DNA of 9,564 bases, taken from the NCBI GenBank assembly GCA_020047885.1, contig JAIFNF010000259.1:1-9564 (forward strand), in the 5' to 3' direction. The notes beneath the pieces are model-generated. The model was not told the DNA's origin. It did not search any database and saw nothing but the letters and a program-made list of their open reading frames with translations. Below, piece after piece: positions 5,690 to 9,564 of this stretch. The DNA comes from Gammaproteobacteria bacterium. Its GTDB lineage: Bacteria > Pseudomonadota > Gammaproteobacteria > Competibacterales > Competibacteraceae. Positions within the stretch are counted from its first letter, which is position 1. Each line of letters begins with the position of its first letter. The translations under genes were made by a program, and so were the position numbers.

Positions 5690-6886
5690 TCATGCCTCGA
5701 TAATGTCTATCAAAAATTCCGCATCAGATTCCGCCGTTTCGTAAAGAGATAGCACGGTTCCAGCCAGATTCTCCCTCAATATTGTTGGATTGAAATCACG
5801 GCCCCATCTCAAAATGGTCGTGTAATTCGCTTGACCGGCTTCGCCAGAAGGTTTGTGGCTAATTTCAAAGTTCCGAATGCCGTAGTCGTGGCCTCGGATA
5901 ATGATCCGAATAGGTACAAAAGTGTGTTCTTGATCATGGTTCCGGCCAGACTCACGTTCCCATTGATAGTCAGCAAAGAGTTGGCGAAAGTAAGTGGTCT
6001 GATCAATGGGTTGGCCAGGAGGGTTCTCGAAGTGTGCCTGGGTTAACCGGACGCCCCCAACGTGATGAGTACCCTGATTGACTTGCAATGCATCGGATCT
6101 TGGAAGGGTTTTGCGCCATACCAACACGCCAGCGGCGCTGAGTGGAGCAGATTCCTGCGATGGTTCGCCGAGTTGCGCGGGTGGTTGCAGTTTCTCGGGC
6201 TGCGGCTCTTCTCTTCGCAATTCCTTCGGTAGTAGTGGTGGCAAGGGAATAGCGACAGGAACAAATGGACTAGCGGGAACATTATCGCCGTGACGACGCG
6301 CTTGGTTCTGAACTCGCTGGCGTTGGCGGGCTTCTGCCTCTGATAACAACTCGCCACGAATTCCAAGCGTCTCAATCAATGTAGCATCGAGTCGTTGAAC
6401 CGTTGCTCCCTGTGGCTCAATAAATGGTGCGAATGGTATCAACAACCGCTGGTACTCATCGGCATCGGCGGGTAATCCAAAGTCACAGCGCACGGCTGCT
6501 TCATAGTTTGTGTAGAAACCCCCATCTGTGAGATTGTTTGAACCTACGAAAAACGTTGCGGTTGTTTCGCGCTCGAAGAGGTAGATTTTTGGGTGAAAAG
6601 TTGCTCTTGGAATGATGTTATGGAATATGAACGTCTCGCAATTCCATCGTAAGAGTTCTTCCAAAACTTCGCGGCTTGTCCCCCCAAGATCAATTCCGAC
6701 GGTGAGGCGCAAGTGTGCGCCAGCTTCAATCTGAGCTAAAAGACGTTCACGCAGACGCAGGACTGTTCTTAAAGCTACAAATGCTGATACAAAAATAATC
6801 CTGAGATAAGCAATATCCTCGTTCAAGAGTAGGTCGATTTGATTACCCAGTTGTGTTTCAGGCTGTGAGACAGTGCTAATTTTCAT
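5690..6886 (-). CDS. BfiI/NgoFVII-like restriction endonuclease: PLD nuclease plus B3-like DNA-binding domain
   Basis: A 398-residue protein. The N-terminal domain carries one phospholipase-D-type motif: H98-x-K100, then GSNN at 115-118 (S116, N118), preceded by GIDLGGTSREVLEELL (from 64). The usual Asp after HxK is not present; E105 lies near that place. One motif per chain implies a dimer sharing one active site, and this family cuts DNA without metal. A Pro/Glu-rich linker (about 205-250) leads to a second domain (about 254-385). It begins KTLPRSDALQ...GTHHVGGVRL, like the B3-like/EcoRII-N-type domains of BfiI-family enzymes. BfiI is about 358 residues with the same order. It converges on the methyltransferase, so I infer the restriction partner. 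The ATG at 6886 has no clear ribosome site, suggesting low expression. An alternative is a non-restriction PLD defence nuclease. Confidence 0.8.
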   Translation of the reverse strand: MKISTVSQPETQLGNQIDLLLNEDIAYLRIIFVSAFVALRTVLRLRERLLAQIEAGAHLRLTVGIDLGGTSREVLEELLRWNCETFIFHNIIPRATFHPKIYLFERETTATFFVGSNNLTDGGFYTNYEAAVRCDFGLPADADEYQRLLIPFAPFIEPQGATVQRLDATLIETLGIRGELLSEAEARQRQRVQNQARRHGDNVPASPFVPVAIPLPPLLPKELRREEPQPEKLQPPAQLGEPSQESAPLSAAGVLVWRKTLPRSDALQVNQGTHHVGGVRLTQAHFENPPGQPIDQTTYFRQLFADYQWERESGRNHDQEHTFVPIRIIIRGHDYGIRNFEISHKPSGEAGQANYTTILRWGRDFNPTILRENLAGTVLSLYETAESDAEFLIDIIEA

Positions 6887-6927
6887 GATGGGGTGTTTGC
6901 GGTAAGGTCATTGCCAATTTTGCGGCG

Positions 6928-6935
6928 ATTATGGC
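6928..6935 (-). promoter_or_regulatory. Possible -10 box of the nuclease gene with an operator half-site
   Basis: Read on the minus strand, CATAAT (6933-6928) matches five of six bases of a -10 element about 42 bases before the nuclease ATG. No good -35 is present. It overlaps GCCATA (6935-6930), the half-site of the palindrome over the XRE start. A six-base match in a 110-bp spacer can easily arise by chance, so this is a weak call. Confidence 0.2.
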
Positions 6936-6953
6936 GGTCGGTTACGCGGACGG

Positions 6954-6985
6954 AAGCGGGCGCTGGATCGGTAGGACGCCCGCTT
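6954..6985 (-). terminator. GC-rich stem-loop after ptsG
   Basis: AAGCGGGCG (6954-6962) and CGCCCGCTT (6977-6985) form a perfect 9-bp stem with a 14-base loop, 12 bp past the ptsG stop. On the minus strand no T-run follows, so it is not a classic intrinsic terminator. It may still end the message with Rho or protect its 3' end, separating the PTS operon from the co-directional nuclease gene. Confidence 0.4.
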
Positions 6986-6996
6986 TCCATACCCGT

Positions 6997-8775
6997 TTAT
7001 GAACCCGCCAGTTGTCCCTGCATTTCTGCCGCATACTGATCGGCGTTCAGGCCGACGATCAGATGCAGGGTGCCACCTGCCAACCGCATCACGCCCGTCA
7101 CGCCCGCCGCTTGCAACGCCGCCTCATTCACGTTCGCCCCATTCCCGACCACCAACCGCAACCGGGTTTCCGCGCAGGCATCGACTCGCTGAATATTCCC
7201 AGCCCCACCCAGCGCTGCGATGAAGTCCCGCGCCTTGCCCGCCGCTTCGGGATCGCGCAGTTTGGAGACGAGTCCCGCCGGTACTGGCGCACTCACTGGC
7301 GACGGTTCTTCCACAGCATCCGCTTCTGACCCGGCCGTGCGCAGGTACTCTTCCAAATCAGTCTTCAAATTTTCCGACCGGGTACCAAAGATCGCTTGCA
7401 GATTATTCCCCACCCGGACTACGCCTGCGGCACCGAGCGCCTTAAGCTTGTCAGTGCTGGCTCGATTCACGTCGTTCAGTTCGACCCGCAACCGGGTAAT
7501 GCAGGCGTCCAGACTGACAATGTTGCCGCGCCCACCGAAGGCCAGCACCAGTTGTTTGGCGAACCCGTGGGCGATGTCGGTCGCGGCTTCACTGGACACG
7601 ACCGCTTCCTCGATGTCCCGACCCGGCGTCCTGAGGTCAAATTTTGTGATCACCACCCGGAACACCGTGTAGTACAGCACCGCCCACAGCGGCCCAAGAA
7701 CCAGCAACCACAGCGCGTGCGTGGATTGCGGGAACAGCAGAATGTAGTCGATCGTGCCGTGCGAGAAGGTCATGCCGTGCTTGATGCCCAGTTCGATGCA
7801 GATGAAGTAGGCCACGCCCGCCAGCAGCGCATGAATGACATACAGCACCGGAGCCAGGAACATGAAGCTGAATTCAATAGGTTCGGTGATGCCGGTCAGC
7901 CAGGAGGTGAGCGCTGCGGAAATCATAATGCCGCCGACCTTGGCGCGGTTCTCCGGGCGAGCGCAATGCCACATCGCAATCGCCGCCGCCGGTAGTCCCC
8001 ACATTTTGAACAAGTAGCCGCCCGCCAGATTGCCGGCGGTGGGATCGCCGGCGATATAGCGCTGAATTTCCCCGGTAATCATCTTGCCGGTGGTGGGGTC
8101 CGCATAGTTACCCACTTCAAAGAAGAACGGGACATTCCAAATGTGGTGCAGGCCAAAGGGCAGTAACAGGCGTTCGACAACGCCGTAGAGGCTGAACGCG
8201 ATGGCGGGATTGCCCTCGGCCGCCCAATGGGAGAAGGCCTGGATGCCTCGGCCAATCGGTGGCCACACGAAACTGAGGAGGATGCCGGTGGCAATGGCCG
8301 CGAAGGCCGTAGCAATCGGTACGAAACGCTTGCCAGCGAAAAAGCCCAGATAGGAGGGCAATTCAATCCGGTAATAGCGGTTGAACAGACCCGCTGCAAT
8401 GCCGCCAATCACAATGCCGCCGAACACGCCGGTGTCGATGGAATCAATCCCCATCAAACTCTTGCTCTCAACACCGAGCGTTTTAGCCATGACGCCCAGG
8501 GTAGCGAGCAGCACGACATAGCCGACGACTGCCGCCAGCGCTGAGACCCCATCATTTTTGGTCAGTCCCAGCGCGACGCCAATCGCGAAAATAATCGCCA
8601 GACTGCCGAAAATCGCCCCGCCGGACTGCGCCATCACGCTGGACAGCGTCTCCGGCAACCCAGTGAATTTGGCGCTGCCCACGCCGAGCAGGATGCCGGC
8701 AACGGGGAGTACGGAAACCGGCAACATCAACGCCTTGCCAATTTTTTGCAGAAAACTGAATGCAGATTGCCACAT
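6997..8775 (-). CDS. ptsG: Glucose-type PTS transporter EIICB with an extra C-terminal EIIB-like domain
   Basis: A 592-residue inner-membrane protein that imports glucose and phosphorylates it. The ATG at 8775 is preferred: it gives [14 protein letters not shown], aligning with the start of E. coli PtsG, and GGAG (8788-8785) lies nine bases upstream. An ATG at 8784 would touch that ribosome site. The EIIC part (about 1-380) has the glucose-type [30 protein letters not shown] and [14 protein letters not shown] motifs. After TPGRD comes EIIB (about 402-480) with the phosphorylated Cys425 in [10 protein letters not shown]. Then follows a Pro/Ala/Glu linker (481-507) and a second EIIB-like domain (508-585) with Cys534 in [11 protein letters not shown], which has one residue more between Cys and TRLR than the first. 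E. coli PtsG is about 477 residues, so the tail is extra. It is 19 bp downstream of the Enzyme I gene, in the same operon. EIIA must come from elsewhere. Confidence 0.93.
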   Translation of the reverse strand: MWQSAFSFLQKIGKALMLPVSVLPVAGILLGVGSAKFTGLPETLSSVMAQSGGAIFGSLAIIFAIGVALGLTKNDGVSALAAVVGYVVLLATLGVMAKTLGVESKSLMGIDSIDTGVFGGIVIGGIAAGLFNRYYRIELPSYLGFFAGKRFVPIATAFAAIATGILLSFVWPPIGRGIQAFSHWAAEGNPAIAFSLYGVVERLLLPFGLHHIWNVPFFFEVGNYADPTTGKMITGEIQRYIAGDPTAGNLAGGYLFKMWGLPAAAIAMWHCARPENRAKVGGIMISAALTSWLTGITEPIEFSFMFLAPVLYVIHALLAGVAYFICIELGIKHGMTFSHGTIDYILLFPQSTHALWLLVLGPLWAVLYYTVFRVVITKFDLRTPGRDIEEAVVSSEAATDIAHGFAKQLVLAFGGRGNIVSLDACITRLRVELNDVNRASTDKLKALGAAGVVRVGNNLQAIFGTRSENLKTDLEEYLRTAGSEADAVEEPSPVSAPVPAGLVSKLRDPEAAGKARDFIAALGGAGNIQRVDACAETRLRLVVGNGANVNEAALQAAGVTGVMRLAGGTLHLIVGLNADQYAAEMQGQLAGS

Positions 8776-8794
8776 GACAGACATCTCCAGGCGA

Positions 8795-9564
8795 TCAGGC
8801 GTGGTCGGGATCGGGGCAAAGCGCCCGCACTTGAGCCGCGCTTTCCAAGGTCAGCGCCTGCTGCGCCAACGCCTGACAGTCGCTGAACTGCAAGCGGCGA
8901 ATTTGCGCCTTGATGCTGGGAATGACCGGCACACTGACGCTCAGCTCATCAACGCCCATGCCGATCAGCAGGGGCACGGCTTGCGGGTCACCGGCGATGC
9001 CGCCACAGACGCCCACCCATTTCCCCTCGGCGTGGGCGGCTTGCACCGTCCAGGCGATCAGTTGTAGAACGCCGGGATTCAGTCCATCCACTTTGGGAGC
9101 GAGTTTCGGATGCCCGCGATCCATGGCCAGCGTGTATTGGGTTAAATCATTGGTACCGATGGAGAAGAAATCCGCCTCGCGGGCGAATTGCGCGGCCATG
9201 ACCGCCGCTACGGGGATTTCCACCATGATGCCGGTTTCAAGCGGTTGCGCGTTCAGGCGTTGCCGCTCCTCTTCCAGAATAGCTTTGGCGTCGCGCAGCT
9301 CCGACAACAGACCGACCATCGGGAACATGACGCGGATTTTGCCGAATGCGGCGGCGCGTAAAATCGCCCGCAACTGGGTACGCAGAATTTCCGGGCGATC
9401 CAGACCGACGCGCAGACCGCGTTCGCCCAAGAAGGGATTGTCCTCTTTGGGAATCGGCAGGTAGGCCAGTGGTTTGTCGCCGCCGACATCCAGGGTGCGG
9501 ATGATCAGGGGCCGGTTCGGTCCCAGCGCTTCGGCAATCGCTTTGTAGGCTTCAAATTGCTCAT
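8795..9564 (-). CDS. ptsI: PTS Enzyme I (PEP-protein phosphotransferase), C-terminal part, cut by window edge
   Basis: The 255 visible residues are the PEP-binding barrel domain of Enzyme I, which takes phosphate from PEP and passes it to HPr in the cytoplasm. It reads openly to the window end with no start in frame at the edge. Typical motifs in order are [15 protein letters not shown]-type [18 protein letters not shown] (PEP-binding Arg), [27 protein letters not shown] and GVCGGIAGD, with the catalytic proton-donor Cys codon at 9005-9007. The stop at 8797-8795 is followed 19 bp later by ptsG, so the two are likely cotranscribed. The missing N-terminal part would show whether this is plain PtsI or a fusion carrying HPr and EIIA domains, as in FruB- or NagF-type proteins. 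That would supply the EIIA that ptsG needs. Confidence 0.93.
   Translation of the reverse strand, partial: EQFEAYKAIAEALGPNRPLIIRTLDVGGDKPLAYLPIPKEDNPFLGERGLRVGLDRPEILRTQLRAILRAAAFGKIRVMFPMVGLLSELRDAKAILEEERQRLNAQPLETGIMVEIPVAAVMAAQFAREADFFSIGTNDLTQYTLAMDRGHPKLAPKVDGLNPGVLQLIAWTVQAAHAEGKWVGVCGGIAGDPQAVPLLIGMGVDELSVSVPVIPSIKAQIRRLQFSDCQALAQQALTLESAAQVRALCPDPDHA

Noticed and set aside
5673..5692. Bidirectional terminator between the convergent methyltransferase and nuclease genes.
   Set aside because: Only a 4-bp ATGG/CCAT pairing with a mismatch is present and there is no T-run.
3557..6886. The methyltransferase plus PLD protein as a DISARM or BREX locus.
   Set aside because: The helicase, DUF1998 and other core genes of these systems are absent, and the PLD protein has a B3-like tail, which fits a two-gene restriction-modification system better.
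8776..8784. ATG at 8784 as the ptsG start.
   Set aside because: It directly abuts GGAG with no spacing, while the ATG at 8775 has proper spacing and aligns with the known PtsG N-terminus.
1..9564. CRISPR array, tRNA or rRNA genes.
   Set aside because: No regularly spaced repeats and no tRNA- or rRNA-like sequence were seen on either strand.

Overview
The window looks like the chromosome of a GC-rich Gammaproteobacterium. This rests on the close match of the sugar transporter to enterobacterial PtsG, a PBP1C-type cell-wall gene, and high GC in most genes. Genus cannot be fixed from the sequence; an environmental lineage carrying a glucose PTS is a reasonable guess.

Left part (1-3430). The window opens in the right-end/guide-RNA-like hairpins of an IS200/IS605-type element whose transposase or tnpB is not visible. 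About 390 bp of non-coding DNA with several small palindromes follows, then a membrane-anchored GGDEF diguanylate cyclase (479-1357) preceded by a 9-bp stem-loop. Convergent to it is pbpC (penicillin-binding protein 1C, 1386-3429). A short internal deletion has removed the conserved TMQ segment of its transglycosylase domain and shifted the frame, so it is scored as a pseudogene.

Middle part (3430-6890). A second, degraded IS605-like end lies upstream of pbpC. Next comes a lower-GC module that I read as a compact restriction-modification system: an XRE/C-protein-like regulator with a perfect palindrome over its own start codon, a 22-codon mini-ORF joined to both neighbours by ATGA overlaps, a gamma-class N6-adenine DNA methyltransferase, and a convergent nuclease. 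The nuclease has one phospholipase-D active-site motif, a charged proline-rich linker and a C-terminal domain resembling the B3-like DNA-binding domain of BfiI/NgoFVII-type restriction enzymes. The regulator is linked to the methyltransferase and the nuclease is a separate convergent unit, unlike the common C-R operon arrangement.

Right part (6890-9564). On the minus strand, the C-terminal half of PTS Enzyme I (running off the window) is followed after 19 bp by ptsG, a glucose-type EIICB transporter with an extra, second EIIB-like domain at its C-terminus. Together they pass phosphate from PEP through HPr and an EIIA (not visible here) to incoming sugar. A GC-rich stem-loop follows ptsG.

Domain and motif calls are from reading the translations and from memory of the families; no search was run.
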